Position numbers and translations under genes: made by a program. From Caldithrix abyssi (GTDB lineage Bacteria; Calditrichota; Calditrichia; Calditrichales; Calditrichaceae), in contig DRQG01000060.1 of NCBI GenBank assembly GCA_011369465.1, positions 1 through 34,692 on the forward strand: DNA of 34,692 nt, given 5' to 3'. Positions 16,284 to 23,393 of this stretch are shown piece after piece. The first letter of the stretch is position 1; each line of letters begins with the position of its first letter. The notes beneath the pieces were generated by a model. That model saw only the letters and a list, made by a program, of their open reading frames with translations. It was not told the DNA's origin and did no database searches.

Positions 16284-18503
16284 TTATGTCGCTTCTATGG
16301 GCGAAAGATTGGCATACTGCTTAATCAGCTTCTTTGTTATATCTTCATCGGTAAAATAAACAGTAATTTTCATATTTTCGCCCCGGCCTTCCAGGCTCAC
16401 TATTTTTCCTTTACCAAATGTGGCATGATAGACAGGCTGCCCTACTTTGAATTCGCTATCTTCATCAATCTGCGAACCGGCATGTTCAAAATAGGCCTGA
16501 ATTTTTTTACTGCGTGATTTTTTTCTACCCCTTCCGACGGAAGTTTTGCCCTTTCCCGACGTTATCATTTCGATAAGTTCCGAAGGAATTTCATCGAGGA
16601 ACAACGAGGGAGTGTTCACCACCGAACTGCTATAGCGTCGTCTCTGGCGCGTATAGCTCAGATACAGATTTTCTTCTGCGCGGGTCATTCCCACGTATAG
16701 AAGCCGTCGCTCTTCTTCCAGCTCGGCAAGCTGGGCCATGGTGCGCTGTAACGGCAGTAAACCCATCTCCAGTCCGGTAATATACACGACAGGAAATTCC
16801 AGCCCCTTGGCTGCATGTAGGGTCATTAACGTAACCGCACTGTTGGCCTGGTTCCAGGTGTCCACATCGGTTAACAGGCTTACTTCTTCCAGAAATGCGG
16901 CCAGATCCGCAGGCTGTTTATCCCGCTTACGTTCTTCTGTAAACTGTTCTATACTGTTAAAAAGTTCCCGAATGTTTTCTACACGGCTTTCGCTCTCGTA
17001 TTGGTCGTATTCGGTTTGATAGTGGTGCATAATTCCCGTTTCCGATGTGAGCGTGGAAACCAGTTCCACAAGAGACAGTTCCGAGCTAAGCCCTATAAAA
17101 TTCTTAATCAGCTTGTAAAATTCCAGAACACGGGCGCTCATAGCAGGCGAAATAGAAGCAATTTCCTCCACCCTGCCAAGGGCTTCAAAAAGAATAATTT
17201 GCTCTATCTCGGCAAATTTTTCGATTTTGGAGATGGTTGTTTCGCCAATTCCCCGCAACGGAAAATTAACAATACGTTTAAGCGAAATGCTGTCTGCAGG
17301 ATTTACAATAATTTTTAAGTAAGCTAAAATGTCTTTTATTTCCTTGCGGTCATAAAAGCGGGTGCCGCCCACGATGGTATAATTGATATCATTTTTTCTT
17401 AAAGCATCTTCAATCACGCGGCTCTGGGCATTGGTACGGTACAAAACAGCGATATCCCGGAAGTTACGCTTTTTGGTAAACATTTCGTCGTGGATGACCT
17501 CCACAATGTGTTTGGCTTCATCCAGTTCATCATCGGCCTCATATAATCTGATTTTATCGCCTGCCTGCAGTTTGGTCCATAAATTTTTTCCGATACGACT
17601 CTCGTTGTTTTTGACCACCGCGTTGGCCGCCTTAAGTATATTATCGTGGGATCGATAATTTTCTTCCAGCCGGAATACACTGGCTTCGGGGAAATCTTTG
17701 TTAAAATTAAGAATATTGGAAATATCCGCGCCGCGCCATCCGTAAATGGACTGATCTTCGTCCCCCACTACGCAGATATTATGATGATCCTGCACCAGTT
17801 TTTTGATAAACAGGTACTGGGCGTGGTTGGTATCCTGATATTCATCCACCAGCACATAGCGGAATTTATCGGCGTATTTTTTACGTATTTTTTCATTTTT
17901 ATTAAATAATTCGATGGGTTTGAGCAACAAATCGTCAAAATCCACTGCGTTATTGGACATCAGATACTTTTGATACTCTCTGTAGATATCCGGCAGATAT
18001 TCGTCCAATCCGTCCTGTGGTTCCATTTTTTCCAGATCGGCCGGAAAGAGAAAGCGGTTCTTGACGCGCGAAAGTCTGTTTTGGATCAATTTGGCGGAAT
18101 ATATCTGTTGAGGCACGCTGAGCAGAGCGATCACCTTTTTAAGGGCGCGCACCTGATCATCCACATCATAGATTGTAAAATTTTGCCCGAGGCCCAGATG
18201 TTCGGCTTCACGCCGCAGGATGCGGGCACAGATGCTGTGAAACGTACCCATCCACAAAGGGGCTATGGTAGAACCAAGGATTTCTTCAATACGGCTGCGC
18301 ATTTCCCGGGCGGCTTTGTTGGTGAAGGTAACCGCCATAACGGATGAGGGCTTAACTTTCTTTTCCAGCAACAAATAGGCAATACGGTGTGTAAGGGTCC
18401 GGGTTTTACCGCTTCCGGCTCCGGCTAATATAAGTACGGGACCTTCCGTACATTGTACGGCTTTTTGTTGTTCTTCATTCAATCCTTTAAAATTAAAAGA
18501 CAT
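16284..18503 (-). CDS. pcrA: ATP-dependent 3'-5' DNA helicase PcrA/UvrD
   Basis: This superfamily-1 helicase of 739 residues has Walker A AGAGSGKT at 27-34, motif Ia VTFTNKAAREM at about 58-68, motif II VDEYQDTN at 219-226, motif III GDEDQSIYGWRGA, and motif VI VGMTRAEENLYLS. The C-terminal 55 residues (VGQPVYHATFGKGKIVSLEGRG) form the Tudor-like domain that in PcrA contacts RNA polymerase. It acts in nucleotide excision and mismatch repair and removes recombinase filaments. The ATG overlaps the mltG stop by one base (TAATG), which implies translational coupling. Gram-positive and FCB genomes usually call this gene pcrA, and the distinction from UvrD is a matter of naming. Confidence 0.95.
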   Translation of the reverse strand: MSFNFKGLNEEQQKAVQCTEGPVLILAGAGSGKTRTLTHRIAYLLLEKKVKPSSVMAVTFTNKAAREMRSRIEEILGSTIAPLWMGTFHSICARILRREAEHLGLGQNFTIYDVDDQVRALKKVIALLSVPQQIYSAKLIQNRLSRVKNRFLFPADLEKMEPQDGLDEYLPDIYREYQKYLMSNNAVDFDDLLLKPIELFNKNEKIRKKYADKFRYVLVDEYQDTNHAQYLFIKKLVQDHHNICVVGDEDQSIYGWRGADISNILNFNKDFPEASVFRLEENYRSHDNILKAANAVVKNNESRIGKNLWTKLQAGDKIRLYEADDELDEAKHIVEVIHDEMFTKKRNFRDIAVLYRTNAQSRVIEDALRKNDINYTIVGGTRFYDRKEIKDILAYLKIIVNPADSISLKRIVNFPLRGIGETTISKIEKFAEIEQIILFEALGRVEEIASISPAMSARVLEFYKLIKNFIGLSSELSLVELVSTLTSETGIMHHYQTEYDQYESESRVENIRELFNSIEQFTEERKRDKQPADLAAFLEEVSLLTDVDTWNQANSAVTLMTLHAAKGLEFPVVYITGLEMGLLPLQRTMAQLAELEEERRLLYVGMTRAEENLYLSYTRQRRRYSSSVVNTPSLFLDEIPSELIEMITSGKGKTSVGRGRKKSRSKKIQAYFEHAGSQIDEDSEFKVGQPVYHATFGKGKIVSLEGRGENMKITVYFTDEDITKKLIKQYANLSPIEAT

Positions 18504-19561
18504 TAATTCACTTTCCTTGCTTTTTTCTTTTCCAGTCTCACCCTGCGGCGTACCTTATCAAATTGTTGTTTGGCACGGGCATGTTCTTTTGCCGTGCGTG
18601 AAAAAACATGACTGCCGTCGCCGCGGGCTACAAAGTACAAATAATTGGTATTTGCCGGAAAAAGCGCCGCCAAAATGGACAGCCGGCCCGGGTTATTGAT
18701 CGGCCCCGGCGGCAATCCTTTGTATTTATAGGTATTGTACGGCGAATCTATTTCCAGGTCTTTAAGCAGCAGACGTCGCGGCGGACCTTCCACAATAAAT
18801 TGAATTGTGGGATCGGCCTGTAAGCGCATGCCCCGGTTTAACCGGTTGTAATATACGGAAGCGATTGTAGCCCTTTCATTGTCCAGAATGGCTTCACCCT
18901 CTACTATCGATGCTAAAGTCAAAATATCATGTACGCTCATCTTCAATTGTTTTAAGGCGGCCTGAACGCTGTCGGGTTTAAACAGGGCCATCGTCTGCCC
19001 GACTAAAAACCGTATGGCCTGCTCTTCCGATGTACCCCATAAAAAAGCGTAGGTATCCGGCAGTAAATATCCCAACAAATTCGGTTCATCTATACCCAAC
19101 CGTCGAATAAAGGCTTCATCACTACAAAGCGAATCGAACTTTTGCGCATTAAGACCGATTTTTTGAGCCAAGGCATTTGCGATTTGGCGGTTGTCCCATC
19201 CTTCGATCAGCGTAACAAATATTTCTTTGGGCGGCGCTTTTATTAGATATCTCAGTACCTGTAACTCGTTTAAATTTTTAGGAACCTGAAACAGTCCGGC
19301 TTTTAACCGGGTTTCGTAACCTAATATTTTTGCCCAGTAAATAAAAGAATTTTTATTATCAATTATATGATAAAATAACAATGTATCGGCCACCTGCGAA
19401 AGCGCCAACCCTTTCTCAATTTTAACCGTTACCGTTTCCTGCCGATTGTTCTCAGGTGGCACCGTAAAGTATTCTACTATATTGCAGATAAACAAAGGCA
19501 GAAGGAATACAATAAGTAACAGCGCTTTCCACTTACCGGAAATATTAACTCGATTCCGCAT
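18503..19561 (-). CDS. mltG: Endolytic murein transglycosylase
   Basis: MltG cleaves nascent glycan strands at the periplasmic face of the inner membrane and sets glycan chain length. From the ATG at 19561 the protein has 352 residues, near the normal family length. One transmembrane helix (WKALLLIVFLLPLFICNIV, about 11-29) is followed by the LysM-like N-lobe and the YceG domain. The catalytic glutamate is E221 in ASIVEGEA, followed by ASVYYNRLNRGMRLQADPT. A longer frame back to 19654 would add 31 residues before the membrane helix and is unlikely. The gene overlaps aroQ by 17 bases and pcrA by one base, so the three should be translated from one message. Confidence 0.93.
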   Translation of the reverse strand: MRNRVNISGKWKALLLIVFLLPLFICNIVEYFTVPPENNRQETVTVKIEKGLALSQVADTLLFYHIIDNKNSFIYWAKILGYETRLKAGLFQVPKNLNELQVLRYLIKAPPKEIFVTLIEGWDNRQIANALAQKIGLNAQKFDSLCSDEAFIRRLGIDEPNLLGYLLPDTYAFLWGTSEEQAIRFLVGQTMALFKPDSVQAALKQLKMSVHDILTLASIVEGEAILDNERATIASVYYNRLNRGMRLQADPTIQFIVEGPPRRLLLKDLEIDSPYNTYKYKGLPPGPINNPGRLSILAALFPANTNYLYFVARGDGSHVFSRTAKEHARAKQQFDKVRRRVRLEKKKARKVN

Positions 19562-19859
19562 TATTTTTCTGTAGCTCTTTTTCGTAATTATCTTTTTCCA
19601 GACGGCGTGATTCATCGATAATTCGTTCGTAAAGTCGGCGCATAGCATCCTCACTCAGGGGACCTGGATTTTGTTTTTGGACATGCGCGATCACTTGTTC
19701 CTCTCTGCTCGGTACATAAACGGGTAACCCCAATTCACGCTTAATCTTACCAATTTCGTTAGCGTATTCAGCGCGTGTATTCAATAATTTAACAATTTTT
19801 GCGTCAATCTCATCAATTTTTTGGCGGTAGAAGTTAATTTTTTTCTGGCTATCTTTCAA
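19545..19859 (-). CDS. aroQ: Chorismate mutase, AroQ (type II) class
   Basis: This 104-residue all-helical protein has the AroQ pattern: helix 1 INFYRQKIDEIDAKIVKLLNTRAEYANEIG with the conserved active-site Arg, then GKIKRELGLPVYVPSREEQVI with a conserved Lys and Arg, and the C-terminal helix LYERIIDESRRLE. It converts chorismate to prephenate for phenylalanine and tyrosine synthesis. The start is a TTG at 19857-19859, with a GGGAGA ribosome binding site four bases upstream; no ATG or GTG is available before the conserved helix. It overlaps mltG by 17 bases. It is a stand-alone mutase with no attached prephenate dehydratase or DAHP synthase domain. Confidence 0.88.
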   Translation of the reverse strand: MKDSQKKINFYRQKIDEIDAKIVKLLNTRAEYANEIGKIKRELGLPVYVPSREEQVIAHVQKQNPGPLSEDAMRRLYERIIDESRRLEKDNYEKELQKNNAESS

Positions 19860-19984
19860 GCGTTCTCCCGTGTAAACTTCTTTCTTGTCGCTAACTTCAG
19901 CAAATTCTGATTTTTTTGGATGAATACCGCTTATTACAATCCCAGCCGGGATCAGACCATTCCGTTCTTACGAAGTCATCCGGT

Positions 19985-20971
19985 TTATTTATTGGACACT
20001 TCAATCAATCGGTTCAATCGGTTTAGCGCAGCACCCTCATCTATAGATTTTTGTGCCAGGGCAATCCCTTCCTGTAAGGAATCCACTTTCCCGCTTACTT
20101 TTATCGCGGCTCCTGCATTAAGCAGCACCACATCGCGCGCCGGCCCCCGCTTGCCTTTCAGAATATCCATGATAATCTGTTTGGTCTGTTCACAGGAACC
20201 GGTTTGGATTTCGGTTAGAGGGGCGCTTCTCAGAGCAAAATTTTCCGGAGTGATTTCATACTCATAAATTTGACCGTCAATCAGTTCGATAACATACGTT
20301 TTACCGCTGATGGTAATTTCATCAAGACCTTCTTCGCCATGTACCACCATCACTTGCACAGCGCCCAACTCGCGCATCACTTCAATAACCGTGTGCATAA
20401 GCGAACGGTCATACACACCGATGACCTGACGGCGGATTCTGGCCGGATTGGTGAGCGTACTGAGGATATTGAAGATGGTGCGTGCGCCGATTTCCCGACG
20501 CGGGCCGAAAGCGTAAGGGGCGGATTTCTGAAATTTCTGCGAAAACACAAAAGTAAGGCCGACTTCTGCCAAACACCGTTCGATCCGCGGTTTGGTCAAA
20601 TTAATATTCACACCAAGTGTTCGTAAAATATCTGCGCTGCCGCATTTGCTGGAAACCGATCGTGTTCCGTGCTTAGCTACATGCACCCCCGCGCCTGCCG
20701 TGACAATAGCGGCTGTTGTAGATATATTGAATGTGTTCAGGTTATCGCCGCCGGTGCCGCAAATATCCACCACATTTTCGTATTCCAGATGAACGGTTTT
20801 CGACTTTCCGGTTAAAGCCTCTGCCGATCCGGTAATTTCATCAACCGTTTCGCCCTTCATACGCAGGGCAACCAGATAGGCGGAAATCTGGGCGTCGGTA
20901 GCCTTGTTCTCCAGTATTTCATTCATAACCAGCCGGCTTTCCATACGGGAAAGGTTTTTTCCGTTCATCAA
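19985..20971 (-). CDS. trpD: Anthranilate phosphoribosyltransferase family protein
   Basis: TrpD joins anthranilate to phosphoribosyl pyrophosphate in tryptophan synthesis. The phosphoribosyl-binding CGTGGD is at 71-76, followed by NTFNIST, VAKHGTRSVSS, GARTIFNIL at 162-170 and VHGEEGLDEI. Two conserved spots differ from the usual family: KHGTR replaces KHGNR, and STLTNPA replaces GPLTNPA. The coordinates use the TTG at 20969-20971. The frame stays open upstream and encodes a typical TrpD first helix (KDSKIIRDAITKL), with GGGAGA placed just before an ATC-ATT pair at 21008-21013, so translation may begin there at a rare codon. The rest of the trp operon is not in the window. Thymidine phosphorylase was considered but the DEI and GTGGD contexts fit TrpD better. 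Confidence 0.85.
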   Translation of the reverse strand: MMNGKNLSRMESRLVMNEILENKATDAQISAYLVALRMKGETVDEITGSAEALTGKSKTVHLEYENVVDICGTGGDNLNTFNISTTAAIVTAGAGVHVAKHGTRSVSSKCGSADILRTLGVNINLTKPRIERCLAEVGLTFVFSQKFQKSAPYAFGPRREIGARTIFNILSTLTNPARIRRQVIGVYDRSLMHTVIEVMRELGAVQVMVVHGEEGLDEITISGKTYVIELIDGQIYEYEITPENFALRSAPLTEIQTGSCEQTKQIIMDILKGKRGPARDVVLLNAGAAIKVSGKVDSLQEGIALAQKSIDEGAALNRLNRLIEVSNK

Positions 20972-21017
20972 TTTTGTAATGGCGTCGCGTATAATTTTAC
21001 TGTCTTTAATGATTTCT

Positions 21018-21023
21018 TCTCCC
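21018..21023 (-). promoter_or_regulatory. Ribosome binding site that suggests an upstream trpD start
   Basis: GGGAGA on the minus strand lies seven bases before an in-frame ATT (21008-21010) and four bases before an ATC (21011-21013). No ATG, GTG or TTG start is available in frame near it. The TTG at 20971 has no such motif. An in-frame TAA lies further upstream, so the start must be downstream of that. Confidence 0.5.
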
Positions 21024-21088
21024 TGTCCAAATAAATTAAAAATTTTTAATTAAATTAAGGATAGAATAGTCACAAAAACAATACAATA

Positions 21089-22003
21089 TTAATATTGATT
21101 TTTGTTCTTTTTATGAAAATACTCGATTATTCTTCTTACGTTTTTATCGGTATCATATTTTTTAGTTACCGCTTTTCGCTCAACATTCCACTGCACTTTA
21201 TTATCCGTTCCGATGAATAAACGGATAATAGTCAGATACTCCCCATCGCTGCAGCCGCCAACAATAGTAGTCGCCCCCCTTTTTTCGATCAGATTGCTCT
21301 GCTCATGCGCCCATAAAATCAAATCTGTTTTGGGATAGGCTTGCACAAACCGCCGTAAGGCTGCCGCTGTGCCGTGAAAAACCGTCACAAATATAGAGTT
21401 TGCTGTCCGATTTGCGTAGATGTCCTCAAATTCTTTTTCGTTAAACCGGATGTCATCCGGTATTTTTTCACTAAAGCTGTCCGGGCTTAAATACCCTGCG
21501 ACAGCCAGCATCCTATTCCCATCCAACGCCCGATGAAGCACTTTACCCGCTGGAAACGAAGCAAAGCGGAAGTTTGACCCGAGTATGTTATTTTGTTTAA
21601 ATAGTCGTGTAAGCAGAACCTTATCCTCCGCAAATTCCTGATCGCCGGGTAAAAAACCTTCCGGTCGGATCAGTAACAGGATATCCGCTGCAGCTTCGTT
21701 CAAAGCTAAATACGGGTAAGAATTAAAATAATCCCCACCATCGATGAATAAGACCGGAGTGCTTTTTCTTCGTTCATTTTTTATTAATGTAGCCAGATAG
21801 TCCAATCCACCCAAGGGTGGATCGCCGCAATTGCAATTTTCGATGTTGCCGTTAATATTGGCGGTAAATAAAACTGTTACCAGCGGCATTTGGGCGTCAA
21901 AATCCGGATCGGAGTCCAAAGCACATATTGAAGTTCCGGCGGTAAGCATTATAAGTGAACTTATAACGAAAAACCAATATCCATGATTTATATTTTTCTT
22001 CAT
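21089..22003 (-). CDS. Secreted UshA/metallophosphatase-like protein with altered metal site
   Basis: The 304-residue protein starts with a signal peptide (hydrophobic 10-27). The fold resembles 5'-nucleotidase/UshA-type calcineurin-like phosphatases, in particular the envelope subgroup with a CxC-containing first loop followed by LGGL (C57, C59, then PLGGLDYLATLI). Metal-site motifs are partly lost: the first D-x-H is N-x-N (NIN at 49-51), the GNHE box reads PGDQEF at 119-124, and the last GHxH reads WAHEQ. GGD at 89-91 and a VFHG histidine remain. An active di-metal phosphatase is therefore doubtful. It is flanked upstream by the STAS terminator and is probably its own unit. No clear ribosome binding site precedes the ATG. 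Confidence 0.7.
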   Translation of the reverse strand: MKKNINHGYWFFVISSLIMLTAGTSICALDSDPDFDAQMPLVTVLFTANINGNIENCNCGDPPLGGLDYLATLIKNERRKSTPVLFIDGGDYFNSYPYLALNEAAADILLLIRPEGFLPGDQEFAEDKVLLTRLFKQNNILGSNFRFASFPAGKVLHRALDGNRMLAVAGYLSPDSFSEKIPDDIRFNEKEFEDIYANRTANSIFVTVFHGTAAALRRFVQAYPKTDLILWAHEQSNLIEKRGATTIVGGCSDGEYLTIIRLFIGTDNKVQWNVERKAVTKKYDTDKNVRRIIEYFHKKNKNQY

Positions 22004-22045
22004 CGACTAAACAAATTACTAACTATCCCCAGGAAGACCTTAAAG

Positions 22046-22083
22046 AATAATAAAAATGCGAAACCATATATGATTTCGCATTT
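22046..22083 (-). terminator. Terminator after the STAS gene
   Basis: AAATGCGAAA (22054-22063) and TTTCGCATTT (22074-22083) form a perfect ten-base stem with a ten-base loop. On the minus strand it is followed by TTATTATTCTTT. It lies 20 bases past the stop codon of the STAS gene and closes the secD-secF-STAS run. Confidence 0.8.
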
Positions 22084-22103
22084 CGGTTAAATCTTTTATT
22101 TTT

Positions 22104-22439
22104 TTACATAGAAGCGATAGCGGCATCGAGATCAGGATGCATATTGAAGAGCGTTTGCAGCTTCGTTATTTTTAACAGGTTTTCTACCCGATCGGATACA
22201 TTTATTAAAGCGAGCTGTCCATCATTGTTTTTGAGTGTTGTAATAGCGCCGATCAGAATACCCAGGCCCGAGCTGTTCATCCATTCCACATCATTCAGGT
22301 CAATCACAATCTTTTTTTTACCCTCATCAATCAAATTATTAATCTGATTGTTAATTTCCCCTGCTTCCGGTCCGCCCATTATTTTTCCGGAAAGTTGAAG
22401 GATAACAACGCCTTCTTTTTCTGAAACTTGGATACTCAT
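22104..22439 (-). CDS. STAS-domain anti-sigma factor antagonist
   Basis: This 111-residue single STAS domain is of the SpoIIAA/RsbV type. The phosphorylation site sits in VEWMNSSGLGILIGA, with S57 at the position of the phosphorylated serine of SpoIIAA. When unphosphorylated, such proteins bind a kinase-type anti-sigma factor and free a sigma factor; others regulate phosphatases or transporters. No cognate anti-sigma kinase or PP2C phosphatase is visible in the window. It starts 25 bases after secF and ends in a terminator, so it probably shares the secDF transcript. An AAGGA motif eight bases before the ATG is the likely ribosome binding site. Confidence 0.92.
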   Translation of the reverse strand: MSIQVSEKEGVVILQLSGKIMGGPEAGEINNQINNLIDEGKKKIVIDLNDVEWMNSSGLGILIGAITTLKNNDGQLALINVSDRVENLLKITKLQTLFNMHPDLDAAIASM

Positions 22440-22464
22440 TGCTTATTTCCTTACACTAAGGATT

Positions 22465-23358
22465 TCAGGCCTTTTTGGTTTTCCAATCCACAACAATGGG
22501 GCTGGCAATAAATATCGATGAATAGGTACCTACTATGATGCCGATAATCAAAGCTAAGGCAAAGGTACGCAGCACTTCACCGCCAAAGAAATAGAGCACC
22601 AAAACAACAATCAGGGTTGTACCGGAAGTAACAATGGTACGGCTAAGCGTTTCGTTGATGCTTTTATTAACCAGACCCGGCAAATCCGGGACAACTTTTT
22701 TAAAACCTTTTAAATTCTCCCTTATACGGTCATACACAACAATGGTATCATTCAGGGAATACCCCACAATAGTAAGCACTGCGGCAATGATGGGAGAGGA
22801 TATTTCAATATCGAGCAATGAAAATATTCCGATGGTAATGGTTACGTCATGCATCAGGGCAACGATAGCGCCGATTGAGAATTTTAATTCAAACCGCCAC
22901 ATTACATAAATGAGAATGAGTATCATCGACCAAAAGATGGCCCACAACGCCTGTATGATCAGTTCGTGCCCTATCTTCGGTCCAACTTTTTCCACTCGTT
23001 GCACTACAAAAGGGTTATCCGGCAAGGAATTACGGATACTTTCCTCCATAACAATGGATAACTCTTCTGCCGTACGCTCAACACCGGCGCGAATAGAGAC
23101 CTCATTGGGGTTACCGAAGTGTTTAATCTCCGCTTTGCCAAATCCCTTGGCACTTAAAGCTTTACGTACATCTTCAATTTTCACCGGCTTATCAAACTTC
23201 AGGTGCAGCAATGTACCACCGGTAAAATCGATATTGTATTTTGGGCCGCCGTGTATGATTAGAGAAACGATAGAAGCAAGAATCAGCAATCCGCTAAGCA
23301 TATACCCCATTTTACGGCTTTTAACAAATTGAAATTTTGTGTCCACAAATAATTGCAT
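22465..23358 (-). CDS. secF: Protein translocase subunit SecF
   Basis: SecF pairs with SecD in the inner membrane and uses the proton gradient to help proteins exported by SecYEG leave on the periplasmic side. The 297-residue protein has an N-terminal helix, the periplasmic domain opening with YNIDFTGGTLLHLKF, and five C-terminal helices containing VGYSLNDTIVVYDRIREN and the conserved TSGTTL segment. Length and motifs are normal. An AAGGAG ribosome binding site lies about ten bases before the ATG. It follows secD after 35 bases. Confidence 0.96.
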   Translation of the reverse strand: MQLFVDTKFQFVKSRKMGYMLSGLLILASIVSLIIHGGPKYNIDFTGGTLLHLKFDKPVKIEDVRKALSAKGFGKAEIKHFGNPNEVSIRAGVERTAEELSIVMEESIRNSLPDNPFVVQRVEKVGPKIGHELIIQALWAIFWSMILILIYVMWRFELKFSIGAIVALMHDVTITIGIFSLLDIEISSPIIAAVLTIVGYSLNDTIVVYDRIRENLKGFKKVVPDLPGLVNKSINETLSRTIVTSGTTLIVVLVLYFFGGEVLRTFALALIIGIIVGTYSSIFIASPIVVDWKTKKA

Positions 23359-23393
23359 TTTAATACTATCTCCTTAAAAATCCTATTGACGCG

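Noticed and set aside
19985-20971. Thymidine or pyrimidine-nucleoside phosphorylase
   Set aside because: The fold is shared, but the length, the NTFNIST and VHGEEGLDEI motifs, and the absence of the extra C-terminal domain fit the TrpD family.
21034-21051. 18-base perfect palindrome (AATTAAAAATTTTTAATT) upstream of trpD as an operator
   Set aside because: It is made of A and T only, in an AT-rich spacer, where such palindromes arise easily; no second copy or known operator pattern supports it.
21084-21097. CAATATTAATATTG palindrome over the stop codon of the UshA-like gene as a terminator
   Set aside because: It has no loop of suitable size as a perfect palindrome and no clean T-run follows on the minus strand.
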